64,000 nucleotides of DNA from Elioraea rosea (GCF_007644105.1 NZ_VFAC01000008.1:1-64000); one strand, 5' to 3'; positions 51,521 to 61,251 are shown, numbered from the stretch's first letter. Numbers and translations are program-made. The notes: generated by a model from the sequence alone, not told the origin.

Positions 51521-52720
51521 TCAGTCCTTCTGCAACCCGAGCTCGTGCTCGACGAGCCCAACCCAGTAGGCAACGCCGAGCGGAATGATCTCGTCATTGA
51601 AGTCGAAATGCGGCGTGTGCAGGTTGGCCGAGCTGCCCTCCGGCCCCGTGCCGCCGCCGATGAACATGAAGTTCCCCGGTCGGGCCTCGAGCATCAGCGA
51701 GAAATCCTCCGCCCCCGTCACGGGGGTGAGGTTGAGGTTCACGTTCGCCGCGCCCGCAAGGCCCGTGGCGACGGCGGCGGCGACATCGGTCTGCTCGGCG
51801 TGGTTGACGGTCGCCGGAACGCCGCGGCGGTACTCCACCTCGGCCGTGCAGCCATGCGCGGCGGCGAAGCCCTGCGCGAGCTCGCCGATGCGGCGCTCGA
51901 GAAGGTCGCGGATGCGCGGGCTGTAGCTTCGCGAGGTGCCCGTGATCACGAGCTCTGCCGGCATCACGTTCGGCGACAGGGCCGAGCCGCCGTTGATCGA
52001 GCCGACGCTGAGCACGGCGGAATCGAGCGCAGGAACGTTCCGCCCCACGATCGTCTGCAGCGCCAGAACGAAATGCGCCTGAACGATGGTGATGTCGGTC
52101 GCGAGGTGGGGGGTCGAGCCGCCATGGCCGCCGGTGCCGCGGAACGTCACCGAGAACCGGTCGGCCGCGGCGAGCGTCGGGCCCTTGCGGGTGGCGAAGT
52201 GCCCGGCCGGGATCGTCGGCTTGTTGTGCAGGCCATAGATCGCGTCGCAGGGGAAGCGCTCGAAAAGCCCGTCCTCGAGCATCGCCTTCGCGCCGCCCCT
52301 TCCTTCCTCGGCAGGCTGGAAGATCAGGTGCACGGTGCCTGCGAAGTCGCGGTGCCGGGAGAGCCAGCGCGCGGCGCCGAGCAGCATCGTCGTGTGCCCG
52401 TCATGGCCGCAGGCATGCATCACCCCAGGCGTCGTCGACGCCCAGGGCTTGCCCGTCTGCTCGGCGATCTGCAGCGCGTCCATGTCCGCCCTCAGCCCGA
52501 TAGCGCGCTGCCCAGGCCTCGTTCCCTTGATCGTGCCGACCACGCCGAGCTTGCCCACGCCTTCGGTCACGTCCACGCCCCATTCGCGGAGCTTCGCGGC
52601 CACGAGCGCAGAGGTGCGGTGCTCCTCCATGCCCATCTCCGGGTGGGCATGGATGTCGCGCCGGATGGCGGCAAGTTCGTCGGCAAAGGTGGCGACGCCC
52701 TCGACGACGGGGTTCTGCAT
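51521..52720 (-). CDS. M20 family amidohydrolase
   Basis: 399 residues. Metal-ligand motifs: GLRADMDAL, HACGHDGHTTMLLGAA, IFQPAEEGRGGA and a later GLHNKP. The dimerisation domain (RGTGGHGGSTPH) follows, then VTGAEDFSLML near the end. The group includes hippurate hydrolase, aminoacylases and IAA-amino-acid hydrolases, which cut N-acyl amino acids. No signal peptide, so cytoplasmic. The ATG at 52720 has GGAGA 8 bp before it; an ATG at 52735 lacks one. It heads the importer 3 cluster. Confidence 0.93.
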   Translation of the reverse strand: MQNPVVEGVATFADELAAIRRDIHAHPEMGMEEHRTSALVAAKLREWGVDVTEGVGKLGVVGTIKGTRPGQRAIGLRADMDALQIAEQTGKPWASTTPGVMHACGHDGHTTMLLGAARWLSRHRDFAGTVHLIFQPAEEGRGGAKAMLEDGLFERFPCDAIYGLHNKPTIPAGHFATRKGPTLAAADRFSVTFRGTGGHGGSTPHLATDITIVQAHFVLALQTIVGRNVPALDSAVLSVGSINGGSALSPNVMPAELVITGTSRSYSPRIRDLLERRIGELAQGFAAAHGCTAEVEYRRGVPATVNHAEQTDVAAAVATGLAGAANVNLNLTPVTGAEDFSLMLEARPGNFMFIGGGTGPEGSSANLHTPHFDFNDEIIPLGVAYWVGLVEHELGLQKD

Positions 52721-52851
52721 GCGGTCTGTCTCCATGGGGAAGGATCCGTGACACCACCATGCGACAGAGTGCGGCGCTTGGCGAGGGAGGGCGGGGGCGT
52801 GCAGTGTTGCCGGCGTGCGTTGGCGCACCATTCGAGCCAAGGGGTGACCGC

Positions 52852-53922
52852 ATGATGCTTCGCTGCCTCGTCGCCTGCGCGATCGCGCTCTCCCTCGCCG
52901 ACGCGCGCGGCGCCGGCGCCTCGACCCCAGCCCCCGAACCGAGGATGGGTGCGCATGGGCTCATGCTCCCCGGAACCTTGGCCGGCGACCTGCCCGCCGC
53001 AACCGGGCCGGGTATCCGCCACGAGCTCGATCTCTGGCCCGACCAGCTCTTCCAGCTGCGCCGCACTTGGCTCAGCGCGCGGCGGAGCGAGGACATGCTC
53101 GGCCGCTGGCACCTCGACCCGGACCGAAGGGCGATCATCCTCGAGGGGGGTGCGAGCCCCGCGCCGCAGTTCGAGGTGCTCGGCAATGGCAATCTCCGCC
53201 TGCTCGACCACCAGGGGCAGCGCATCGAAAGCCAGCTTCCCTATACGCTCGAGCGGCAGGACCGGTTTGTGCCCTTCGAGCCCCGCCTGGCCTTACGCGG
53301 GATGTTCCTCTACTTCGCAGATGCGGCGCGCTTCACCGAATGCCGTTCGGGCCGGTCCTGGCCGGTCGCGATGGAGGGTGCGTTCCTCGGCCTCCAGCGC
53401 GCGTATCTCGAGGCACGCCCCGCGCCTCAGGTGCCCGTGCTCGCCGAGATCGAGGCGACGATCGCGCAGCGGCCGCGCATGGAAGGGGGCGGCACCGAGG
53501 CGGCGGTGATCGTCGAACGGCTCGTCCGTCTCGTGCCCGGCGAGGCGTGCGACCGCCCCGCCGCCCGGCCCGGCCTGCGGAACACGGCCTGGCGCATCGC
53601 GAGCCTCGGCGGAGCCGCGATCGGGGCGGACCAGGGCAGGCGCGAACCCTATCTTCTGCTCTCGGGCGCCGCCCCTCGCTTCTCGGCGACGGTCGGCTGC
53701 AACCAGATGATCGGCGGCTTCGAGACGTCCGGCGACACGCTCCGCTTCCGGCCCGGCCCCTCGACGATGATGGCCTGCCCGCCGCCGCTCGATGCGCAGG
53801 AGCGGACGCTCGCGGCCACGCTGACCGACACGGCCTCGTACAGGATCGACGGCACGCGGCTGACGCTACTCGACGCTGACGGGCGGGCGCTCTCGACGCT
53901 CGAGGCCGCCTACCTGCCCTGA
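52852..53922 (+). CDS. NlpE-like/META domain envelope protein
   Basis: 356 residues. Signal peptide LRCLVACAIALSLADARGAGA. The N-terminal domain (LPGTLAGDLPAATGPGIRHELDLWPDQLFQL) resembles the NlpE copper-homeostasis fold but lacks the CxxC motif; a middle part has FTECRSGRSWPVA and RPRMEGGGTEAAV. The C-terminal META domain is clear: NTAWRIASLGG, FSATVGCNQMIGGFE, TMMACPPPLDAQE. Such proteins are envelope stress or heat-shock related in other bacteria. Role here unknown. Confidence 0.8.
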   Translation: MMLRCLVACAIALSLADARGAGASTPAPEPRMGAHGLMLPGTLAGDLPAATGPGIRHELDLWPDQLFQLRRTWLSARRSEDMLGRWHLDPDRRAIILEGGASPAPQFEVLGNGNLRLLDHQGQRIESQLPYTLERQDRFVPFEPRLALRGMFLYFADAARFTECRSGRSWPVAMEGAFLGLQRAYLEARPAPQVPVLAEIEATIAQRPRMEGGGTEAAVIVERLVRLVPGEACDRPAARPGLRNTAWRIASLGGAAIGADQGRREPYLLLSGAAPRFSATVGCNQMIGGFETSGDTLRFRPGPSTMMACPPPLDAQERTLAATLTDTASYRIDGTRLTLLDADGRALSTLEAAYLP

Positions 53923-53932
53923 TCACCGACCG

Positions 53933-55339
53933 TCAGATCGCAGGGCGGCGCGAGCGGCTTCCCGAAGCCTCTTCGACGGCATGGCCGACCGCGAGCACGG
54001 TCGCGTCGCCGAAAGGCGGGCCGATGATCTGCAGCCCGAGCGGCAGCCCGTTCGGCGCGAAGCCGCTGCACACGGACATGGCCGGCCCGCCCGACACGTT
54101 GGCCGGCGCCGAGTAGGTCGGCCGCGACAGACCCTCGTCCAGCGTCTGGTCGGCAAGCCGCGGCGCGGGGCCGGGCGTCGAGGCGGTCACCAGGACATCG
54201 AAGCGGGAGAACAGAGCGTTGAGCTCGGCCGCGAGCGCGCGGCGGTGGCGTTGCGCCTGGATGTAGTCTGCCGCCCGCATCACCCCGCCCGCCATCACGC
54301 GAACGCGGAAGGCGCGGCTGTAGGCTTCGGGCCGCGCGATCAGGTCCGCCTCGTGCAGCGCATAGGCCTCGCCCGAGATGATCAGCCTGTTCGCGGCATT
54401 GAAGCTGATCAGCGGCGGGCAATCGGCGGTCGCCACCGTGCAGCCGAGATCCTTCAGCAGGCGCTCTGCGTCCTCCATCTGCTCGAGGACTTCGGCGGTG
54501 GCGGGAAGGTCGGTCTCGTAGAAGCGACGGATGATGCCGACGCGCAGACCCTTCACGCCCCGCTTCGCCGCCACACCGTAGCCGCCGGGCGGCGGCGTCG
54601 AGGGAACCGAGGCCGGGTCGGCCGGGTCGTGGCCGGCGATCGCATCGAGCAGGAGCGCGCAGTCCTCCGCCGTCCAGGCCATCGGGCCTGCCGTGTCCAG
54701 GCTCGGCGAGAGGGGAATGACGCCTCGGCGGCTGACGAGCCCGGCCGTCGGCTTGATGCCTGCGATACCGCAATAGGCGGCAGGAAAGCGGATCGACCCG
54801 CCTGTGTCGGAGCCGAGGCCGCCGAGCGCGAGCCCCGCAGCGACCGCCGCGCCGGTGCCGGAGGATGAGCCGCCGGTGAAGCGCTCCGTATCCCAGGGGT
54901 TACGGGCGGGCGGCCAGGGCAGGTCGAAGGCTGGGCCGCCGATGGCGAATTCATGGGTGGCGAGCTTGCCGAGCATCACCGCCCCGGCCTCGCCGAGCCG
55001 GCGGACGGTCTCGGCATCCTCCGCCGGGACATTGTTCTCGAGGATGCGGGAATGCGCCGTCGTGCGCACGCCGGCGGTGTCGTAGATGTCCTTGTAGGCG
55101 AGCGGGATGCCGTGCAGCGGCCCCTTCAGCGCCCCCTGCATGGCCGCCTTCTCGGCTGCCCGCGCGGTTGAAATCGCCGTCTGGGCGGTGACGAGGAGAT
55201 AGGCATCGAGGCTCGGGTTCACCCGCTCGATCCGGTCCAGCAGCGCACGGGCGAGATCGACCGGCGAGAGCCGCCGCGCGCGGATCATTCCGGCCGCGTC
55301 GGCGATCGTCAGGTGGTGCAGGACGTCGGCAGACCTCAT
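53933..55339 (-). CDS. Amidase signature family hydrolase
   Basis: 468 residues. The Ser-cisSer-Lys triad is visible: Lys83 in LAYKDIYDTAG, serines 158-160 in GGSSSGTGAAVAAG, and the nucleophile Ser182 in GSDTGGSIR. No signal peptide and no clear GatA context (no gatB/C), so a small-molecule amidase is likely. The gene is coupled (4-bp overlap) to an upstream DUF4089-like protein, a frequent partner of amidases in this order. Confidence 0.9.
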   Translation of the reverse strand: MRSADVLHHLTIADAAGMIRARRLSPVDLARALLDRIERVNPSLDAYLLVTAQTAISTARAAEKAAMQGALKGPLHGIPLAYKDIYDTAGVRTTAHSRILENNVPAEDAETVRRLGEAGAVMLGKLATHEFAIGGPAFDLPWPPARNPWDTERFTGGSSSGTGAAVAAGLALGGLGSDTGGSIRFPAAYCGIAGIKPTAGLVSRRGVIPLSPSLDTAGPMAWTAEDCALLLDAIAGHDPADPASVPSTPPPGGYGVAAKRGVKGLRVGIIRRFYETDLPATAEVLEQMEDAERLLKDLGCTVATADCPPLISFNAANRLIISGEAYALHEADLIARPEAYSRAFRVRVMAGGVMRAADYIQAQRHRRALAAELNALFSRFDVLVTASTPGPAPRLADQTLDEGLSRPTYSAPANVSGGPAMSVCSGFAPNGLPLGLQIIGPPFGDATVLAVGHAVEEASGSRSRRPAI

Positions 55340-55806
55340 CGGCGGCGTGCCTGCCGCGCGGGCGCCTTGGCTGCCTTGGGCCTGGCCTTGCCTGCTGGCT
55401 TCGCTGCGGGCTTCGGTTTGGCCTTGGCCGCGGCGGCTTTCGGCTTGGCCTTGGCCGCCCTGGCGGGGCCTGTGGGGGCGGGCTTGGCGGCCGGGCTGCG
55501 CGGGCTGGGCTTCGCCGGCTCCGGCGAGGCGGGGGACGGCAGAGGGGGGAGGAACACGAAGGCCGGCTCATCGGAGAGCTTCCGTTCGCGCGGCAGCTTG
55601 GCCGCGAGCGTCACGAGATGCTGGAAAGAGACGGCAAGGTCGGCCTTCTGGCCGGCATTGAGGGTCAGCCCCGCGCGGCGGATCATCAGGTCCACCTCGT
55701 CGCGGGTGACCGTCGGCGGAGGGGGGCGAATCGCGGCCTGGGTGGCCGGCGCCTGGTCTGGCGGAGGCGGCTCGCCGCGCGGGGCGGAACGGGCCGGGCG
55801 GCTCAC
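55336..55806 (-). CDS. DUF4089-like amidase partner with Lys/Ala/Pro tail
   Basis: About 156 residues if the GTG at 55806 is used; the start is uncertain because no ATG or strong ribosome-binding site is near. The middle (TRDEVDLMIRRAGLTLNAGQ, then FQHLVTLAAKLP and DEPAFVF) resembles DUF4089, short helical proteins found beside amidases. The final 70 residues are a low-complexity AKPK/AAK tail like histone-H1-type tails, unusual for this family. Overlaps the amidase start by 4 bp. The upstream 185 bp (55807-55991) hold no visible gene. Confidence 0.65.
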   Translation of the reverse strand: MSRPARSAPRGEPPPPDQAPATQAAIRPPPPTVTRDEVDLMIRRAGLTLNAGQKADLAVSFQHLVTLAAKLPRERKLSDEPAFVFLPPLPSPASPEPAKPSPRSPAAKPAPTGPARAAKAKPKAAAAKAKPKPAAKPAGKARPKAAKAPARQARRR

Positions 55807-55991
55807 GGGGCCACCGGCCCTGGCGGGAGAGGCGCGCACCGGGCGCCGAAGGCTGGTTCCGAACCCCTCGATGCCCTCATCCCGTGCTCGCCGCCTCGCG
55901 CCCGCATGCCTCGTGCCAGCAACTGCCTCAACACCCGGGCCGAACGCACATCCCTGCCGGGACTCGCAGCCGGGCGGAACGGCCCGGAGTG

Positions 55992-57122
55992 TTACCGATC
56001 GGCGCCGGCGTTTGCAACGGAGGCCGCGGCGTCCGGCCGGCGGAGCACGGACACGCCATCGGCCCGATGCCCGGTCGCCGCGTCGAACACATGCACGAGC
56101 AGGGGCGGCAGGCCGATCGGCAGGACCGCGCCGGAGAGCGGCGAGGCGCCTGTCATCCGCACCGTGAGCTCCTCGCCCGAGGGCAGCATCCCGTGCACAA
56201 GGCTTTCCGCCCCAAGCGGCTCGACGAGGTCGACGCGGAGATCGACATGCCCCTCCCCGCCCGTCGCGACATGCTCTGGCCGGATGCCGATGGTGAGCTT
56301 CGCTCCCTCGGGCAGCGCCCGCTTGCCATCGATGAAGGGAATGGTTGGGCCGGCCTTGAGGATGGCCGCCTCGCCGCCGGGGGCCAGCGTTGCCTCGAGA
56401 AAGTTCATCGCCGGCGCGCCGATGAAGCCCGCGACGAAGATGTTCGCCGGGCGCGACCACACCTCCATCGGCGAGGCGACCTGCTCGGCCTTCCCCTCGT
56501 GCATCACCACGAGCCTGTCGCCCAGCGTCATCGCCTCGACCTGGTCATGCGTGACGTAGAGCGAGGTGACGCCGAGGCGGCGCTGCAGGCGCTTGATCTC
56601 GGCCCGCATCGCCACGCGAAGCTTGGCGTCGAGATTCGACAGGGGCTCGTCGAACAGGAAGAGCTTGGGCTCGCGCACGATCGCCCGTCCCATCGCCACG
56701 CGCTGGCGCTGCCCGCCCGAGAGCTGCCTTGGCCGCCGCTCGAGCAGGGCCGCGAGGCCGAGCAGGTCGGCCGCCTCCTGAACGCGCCGGGCGATCTCCG
56801 GCTTGGGCAGGCCGCGGATCTTGAGCCCGTAGGCCATGTTGTCGAACACGCTCATGTGCGGATAGAGCGCGTAGTTCTGGAACACCATCGCGATGTCGCG
56901 GTCCTTCGGCTCGAGCCGCGTGACATCTGCGCCGTCGATCAGGATGCGTCCCGCGGTGGCCGTCTCGAGGCCGGCGACGATGCGGAGCAGCGTCGACTTG
57001 CCGCAGCCCGAGGCCCCGACGATGACGATCATCTCGCCCTCGCCCACGGCGAGGTCGATCCCGTGCAGGACCTTCGTCGCCCCGAACTCCTTGCGCACGC
57101 CCTCGATGGTCAGCGTCGCCAT
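55992..57122 (-). CDS. ugpC: Glycerol-3-phosphate-type ABC transporter ATPase
   Basis: 376 residues, CUT1/MalK-UgpC group. Walker A GASGCGKST, Q-loop MVFQNYALYPHMSVFDNMAYGL, signature LSGGQRQR, Walker B LFLFDEPLSNLDAKLR, H-loop YVTHDQVEAM, and a C-terminal MOBE/TOBE domain (IGIRPEHV). Energises the UgpAE-type permease; sn-glycerol-3-phosphate or another sugar-like solute. Lies 10 bp after ugpE. Confidence 0.93.
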   Translation of the reverse strand: MATLTIEGVRKEFGATKVLHGIDLAVGEGEMIVIVGASGCGKSTLLRIVAGLETATAGRILIDGADVTRLEPKDRDIAMVFQNYALYPHMSVFDNMAYGLKIRGLPKPEIARRVQEAADLLGLAALLERRPRQLSGGQRQRVAMGRAIVREPKLFLFDEPLSNLDAKLRVAMRAEIKRLQRRLGVTSLYVTHDQVEAMTLGDRLVVMHEGKAEQVASPMEVWSRPANIFVAGFIGAPAMNFLEATLAPGGEAAILKAGPTIPFIDGKRALPEGAKLTIGIRPEHVATGGEGHVDLRVDLVEPLGAESLVHGMLPSGEELTVRMTGASPLSGAVLPIGLPPLLVHVFDAATGHRADGVSVLRRPDAAASVANAGADR

Positions 57123-57132
57123 CGGCGTCCCC

Positions 57133-58035
57133 CTACTTCTCTGTCTCGACGAGGCCCTTCACGAACCAGCGCTGCATCAGGATGACGACCGCGACGGGCG
57201 GCAAGAGCGCCATCACCGTCGTCGCCATCACGATGTGCCATTCGATGTTGGCCTCGGAATTGATCATCTTCACGATGCCGACAACGATCGTCTCGATCTC
57301 GCCGCCGGTGGTGATCAGCAGTGGCCAGAGATACTGGTTCCAGCCATAGATGAAGAGGATGACGAACAGCGCGGCGATGTTGGTGCGCGACAGCGGCACC
57401 ACGACGTCGACGAAGAACCGCATCGGGCCCGCCCCGTCCATCTTCGCCGCCTCGACGAGCTCGTCGGGGATGGTCATGAAGAACTGGCGGAACAGGAGCG
57501 TCGCGGTGGCCGATGCGATCAGCGGGATGATCAGCCCGGCATAGGTGTTGATCAGTCCGAGATCGGAGACGACCTTGAAGGTCGGGAAGATGCGCACCTC
57601 GACCGGCAGCATCAGGGTGATGAAGATCGCCCAGAAGGCCAGCATCCGGCCGGGGAAGCGGAAGAACACCACCGCATAGGCCGAGAGCAGCGACACGGCG
57701 ATCTTGCCCACCGCGATGGCGAGCGCCATCACGAAGCTGTTCAGCATCATGGTCGAGACGGGCACGGCCATGCTCTTCGCCGCCCCCGTGCCCCAGGCCT
57801 CGGCGTAGTTCGCGAGACCCTGGTTGCCCGGCAGCAGCGGCACCTCGCCGCGGCCGATCGTGCCCGGGTCGTGCGTCGAGCCGGCGATCACGATCCACAC
57901 AGGCAGGAAGAAGAGCAGCACGCCGAGGATCAGGATGGCGTGGGTGATCCAGTCCATCCGCCGCCGCGCGGCATCGGCCGCCTGCGCGGCGGCCTCCGCG
58001 CGGGCGAGATTGGTAGCCGTTACGGGCGCGTGCAT
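57133..58035 (-). CDS. ugpE: Glycerol-3-phosphate-type ABC transporter permease
   Basis: 300 residues, six helices. First helix HAILILGVLLFFLPVWIVIAG followed by STHDPGTIGRGEVPLLPG; EAA loop ELVEAAKMDGAGPMRFFVDVVVPLS; end LMQRWFVKGLVETEK, all UgpE-like. In usual ugp operons it directly follows ugpA. Here the ugpA gene is 3.2 kb away behind an opposite-strand gene, so ugpE needs its own promoter in 58036-58325. Confidence 0.93.
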   Translation of the reverse strand: MHAPVTATNLARAEAAAQAADAARRRMDWITHAILILGVLLFFLPVWIVIAGSTHDPGTIGRGEVPLLPGNQGLANYAEAWGTGAAKSMAVPVSTMMLNSFVMALAIAVGKIAVSLLSAYAVVFFRFPGRMLAFWAIFITLMLPVEVRIFPTFKVVSDLGLINTYAGLIIPLIASATATLLFRQFFMTIPDELVEAAKMDGAGPMRFFVDVVVPLSRTNIAALFVILFIYGWNQYLWPLLITTGGEIETIVVGIVKMINSEANIEWHIVMATTVMALLPPVAVVILMQRWFVKGLVETEK

Positions 58036-58325
58036 GGCGGCCAGCCCCTCCGGTCCCCGACCCAGTCGAACCCGAACCCACGCATTCCGACGTCCTGCCC
58101 CACCCCGTGCCGCCTCGGCCGAGGCGCTTTCCTGCCGTTCCGCCTTGCGCGGCGCAACGGCTTCCCGCCCCGTTCGTGTTGCGGCGCGATGACATTACAC
58201 CGGCGCACCAGCCAGCGTCAGGCCCGAGACCGCCCCTCCGAGTGTGGCCTTCCGACTTGCGAAGGATCAATGCTGCGAGGAGCGGCAGGCGCGACGGTGA
58301 CGCTCCGGAAGAGGGAGCGATCGCC
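58036..58325. promoter_or_regulatory. Divergent region between ugpE and the RTX/FG-GAP gene
   Basis: 290 bp without a gene. It should hold the promoter for ugpE-ugpC on the minus strand and for the large gene on the + strand. The only AT-richer stretch is TGTTGCGGCGCGATGACATTACA near 58180; no consensus promoter is convincing. GAGGGAG (58311-58317) is the ribosome-binding site of the + strand gene. Confidence 0.4.
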
Positions 58326-61229
58326 ATGGCACTGAAGGTCTCGTTCGGGCAGGGCGGCAAGCCAACCCAATGGTACCTGCCAGGCACCACCACGGCGCTG
58401 CTCCCTGCCGGCCCGCCAGGCGGGCAGGCACCGGTCGCGGATGCACTGACCGATGGCCCCCACGCTCCGGGCTGGGACGACACGCCTCTGTTCGGCGGGC
58501 TCGTGGAAGCCGACACGACCGGCGGCACGGCGCACAGCTTCGACGTGGTCGGCGGCTGGAACAGCGTGAAGAACGCCTTCGCGCAGTCCGACCAGGCAGA
58601 GGAGCTCCGCTTCGACGGGTTCGTGCAGGTCGACATCGATGTCGGGCGCGGCGATGCGGAGGGGGCGTCGATCGTTACGGTCGTCGGCGCCAAGCGCGGC
58701 AACATCGTCACCGGCGATGGCAATGACGTCATCCGTGTCGAGATGCTGTCGAACGAGGCGAGCTGGAACAACGAGTTCCGCATCGTCACGGGCGGCGGCG
58801 ACGACGTGGTGGAGCTCACCGGCCTCGACCGCGACGGCGAGCTTGCCGGCGGCGACACGACCTATGCCGAGTTCGCCAACGGCGCGGGCGGACGCTGGGA
58901 CGTCTCCGGCGGGATGACGCGAAGCTTCGTCGACCTCGGCGCGGGGAACGACCGCTTCATCGGCCACGGCAGCGACGACACCGTCACGGGTGGGGAAGGC
59001 GACGACCTCGCCGATGGCGGCGAGGGCGAGGATGTGTGGACGGTCTCGGGCCTGCGCGACGGCTACGGCATCACGCGCGCGAACGGGCGCTACATCGTCA
59101 CGGACGTGGACCATACCGCGAACGGCGATGACGGACGCGACGACATCGGTGGATTCGAGAAGCTCCGGTTCGGCGACGGGAGCGAGTTCTCCCTGGAGAC
59201 GCTCTCGGCGCTTACCCTCTGGAACCGTCTCGGCAACCCAGGGGAAGCGGTGGACAGCGCGCTCGGACCCGACGGCACGCTAGCCGGCGGCACCTTCGTC
59301 CAGGGCGTGTTCGGCGGCGCCTGGCGCGTGGCGGCAGAAGATGCGACGACCTATTGGAATGATCCCATCATTCTCAGGACGCTGGCGTTTCCATCCTCGG
59401 TGATCAATGCCGCGGCGGGCACGATCGAGTTCTGGGTGCGCCTTGATCGCTTCAGCGGGCCGATCGGCCTTGGCGCGGCACCGGCGCTGTTGGCACAGGT
59501 TCCTTTCCCGCCGGCCGACGCTGAGCCGCGCGGCGCCTGGGTTCTCAGCTTCAACGCGAATGACGGCGGCGGCGGTGGCGGGCTGACCGGCGCAGTCGGA
59601 AACGCCAACGAGACCGGGACCGTGCCGTCCAACACCTTCCAGACCTACGAGGATGTCCTCGGCGGCACGCCGGGCGATTGGCACCACATCGCGATGAGTT
59701 GGAGCAGGAACGGCTTCGGACAGCTGGGCCAGCCGGACCGTGAGGTGATGCTCTTCATCGATGGCGTTGCGTCGTCCACGCATTGGGAGGAGCGCGTGCT
59801 CCTCGGCTTCGACGGCAACTGGAACCCGATCTGGGGAACCGGCAACCTCGATCCGCCCTACGTCCCGACCTTCATCCTGGCGCTCGACGGTCCGTCCTGG
59901 CCAGCGGGATCGGCGGTGGAGTTCGACAACCTCAAGGTCTGGAGCGTCGCGAAGACCGATTTCAGCGATCGGTTCGACGAGGATGCCGGGGCCGCGCCTC
60001 CGGCCGACACCGCGAGCCTCACCTTCGCCGACATCGGCAACGGCGTCGGCGGCTTCCGCATTCTCGGAGACCCCGCGACGATGCCCGGGGGGCTCGATGG
60101 CACGCCGATCGGCGACCTAAACGGTGACGGCATCGGCGAGGTGCTGATCACCGGCACGTTCCCTTCCGGCGCGAGCCTCGTCGTCTGGGGCAAGAATGAC
60201 GGAATCCCCGTCAGCGCCACGGATATCGCCGCTGGCATCGGTGGGTTCGCGATCCTGGTCGGCGGGTCGATCGCTGCCATCGACGATCGGAACGGTGACG
60301 GTCTCGACGACATCCTGATCGGGGATCCGGGCTGGAACCTGGCCTACCTCGTCTGGGGCAAGGGCGATGGCGCGCCCGTGACGCGCGAGGACATCCTGAG
60401 CGCCGACGGCGGCTTGCCTGTGTTCGGCGGCCAGCCGCTCGACTTTGCGGGCGTTGCCGTCGGCGCCATCGCCGACCTTGGCGGTGACGGGATGGAGGAG
60501 CTGATCATCAGCGCCTGGCCGAACCTCGAGTCCTTCCCGACGCCTGGGCTCGTCTACATCGAGGGCGATGGCGGCTTCCGCATCGTCGGCTCGAACATCG
60601 GCGATGGCATCATCTACGAGGCCACGCTCGGCGACACGAACGGCGACGGGCGCGCCGACCTCCTCCTCACAGGCAACCACGGCGCCTATGTCGTCTGGGG
60701 ACGATCGGACGGCGCCGATGTCGGGACGAACGACCTCGCCGCCGGGACGGGCGGCTTCCTCGTGCCCGACGCCAACGGCAGCGGCGGCAGCGGCGACCTC
60801 AACGGGGACGGGGTCGCGGAGGTCCTCGTCACGGACGAGGCAAACGCCTACGTCATCTGGGGCAAGCCGGATGGCGCCGCCGTCGCGCTGGACGACATCG
60901 CAGCAGGGCTCGGCGGCTTCATGGTGGCAGGCGCCAACGCGCTCGCCACGCTCGGCGCCGACCTGAACGGCGATGGGCTCGACGAGCTGCTCGCCCACGA
61001 CGAGTCCGCGAGCTACGTGATCTACGGCAAGGGCGACACCGCGGCGGTCAGCCTCGAGGATATCGATGCCGGGATTGGCGGGTTCAGGGTTTTCGGAGAG
61101 GGCGCCGCGTTCGTTCCGACAGGCGACATGAACGGGGATGGACTGCCCGAGCTGTTGGCAACGCCCCCGGAGGACGCACTCGCGCCGTCTGCCTATGTCG
61201 TCTTCTCGACCCCGGCCTGGCTCGCGTGA
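58326..61229 (+). CDS. Large extracellular RTX/LamG/FG-GAP repeat protein
   Basis: 967 residues from the ATG at 58326 with GAGGGAG 8 bp upstream. No Sec signal (starts ALKVSFGQGGKPTQW). Residues about 120-290 carry RTX-type calcium-binding turns (GDGNDVIRV, GGGDDVVEL, LGAGNDRFIGHGSDDTVTGG, EGDDLADGGEGED) and a typical IGGFEKLRFGDG element. Residues about 345-555 look like a LamG/concanavalin sandwich (GTIEFWVRLDRF, WHHIAMSWSR, VMLFIDGV). From about 575 to the end are six or seven FG-GAP/integrin-alpha-like repeats with calcium loops (DLNGDGIGEVLI, DTNGDGRADLLL) alternating with a VWGKxDG strand. Secretion by a type I system is likely, although RTX repeats lie at the N rather than the C terminus. 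Confidence 0.85.
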   Translation: MALKVSFGQGGKPTQWYLPGTTTALLPAGPPGGQAPVADALTDGPHAPGWDDTPLFGGLVEADTTGGTAHSFDVVGGWNSVKNAFAQSDQAEELRFDGFVQVDIDVGRGDAEGASIVTVVGAKRGNIVTGDGNDVIRVEMLSNEASWNNEFRIVTGGGDDVVELTGLDRDGELAGGDTTYAEFANGAGGRWDVSGGMTRSFVDLGAGNDRFIGHGSDDTVTGGEGDDLADGGEGEDVWTVSGLRDGYGITRANGRYIVTDVDHTANGDDGRDDIGGFEKLRFGDGSEFSLETLSALTLWNRLGNPGEAVDSALGPDGTLAGGTFVQGVFGGAWRVAAEDATTYWNDPIILRTLAFPSSVINAAAGTIEFWVRLDRFSGPIGLGAAPALLAQVPFPPADAEPRGAWVLSFNANDGGGGGGLTGAVGNANETGTVPSNTFQTYEDVLGGTPGDWHHIAMSWSRNGFGQLGQPDREVMLFIDGVASSTHWEERVLLGFDGNWNPIWGTGNLDPPYVPTFILALDGPSWPAGSAVEFDNLKVWSVAKTDFSDRFDEDAGAAPPADTASLTFADIGNGVGGFRILGDPATMPGGLDGTPIGDLNGDGIGEVLITGTFPSGASLVVWGKNDGIPVSATDIAAGIGGFAILVGGSIAAIDDRNGDGLDDILIGDPGWNLAYLVWGKGDGAPVTREDILSADGGLPVFGGQPLDFAGVAVGAIADLGGDGMEELIISAWPNLESFPTPGLVYIEGDGGFRIVGSNIGDGIIYEATLGDTNGDGRADLLLTGNHGAYVVWGRSDGADVGTNDLAAGTGGFLVPDANGSGGSGDLNGDGVAEVLVTDEANAYVIWGKPDGAAVALDDIAAGLGGFMVAGANALATLGADLNGDGLDELLAHDESASYVIYGKGDTAAVSLEDIDAGIGGFRVFGEGAAFVPTGDMNGDGLPELLATPPEDALAPSAYVVFSTPAWLA

Positions 61230-61251
61230 CGGTGTGCCGGGGTGAGCGCGC

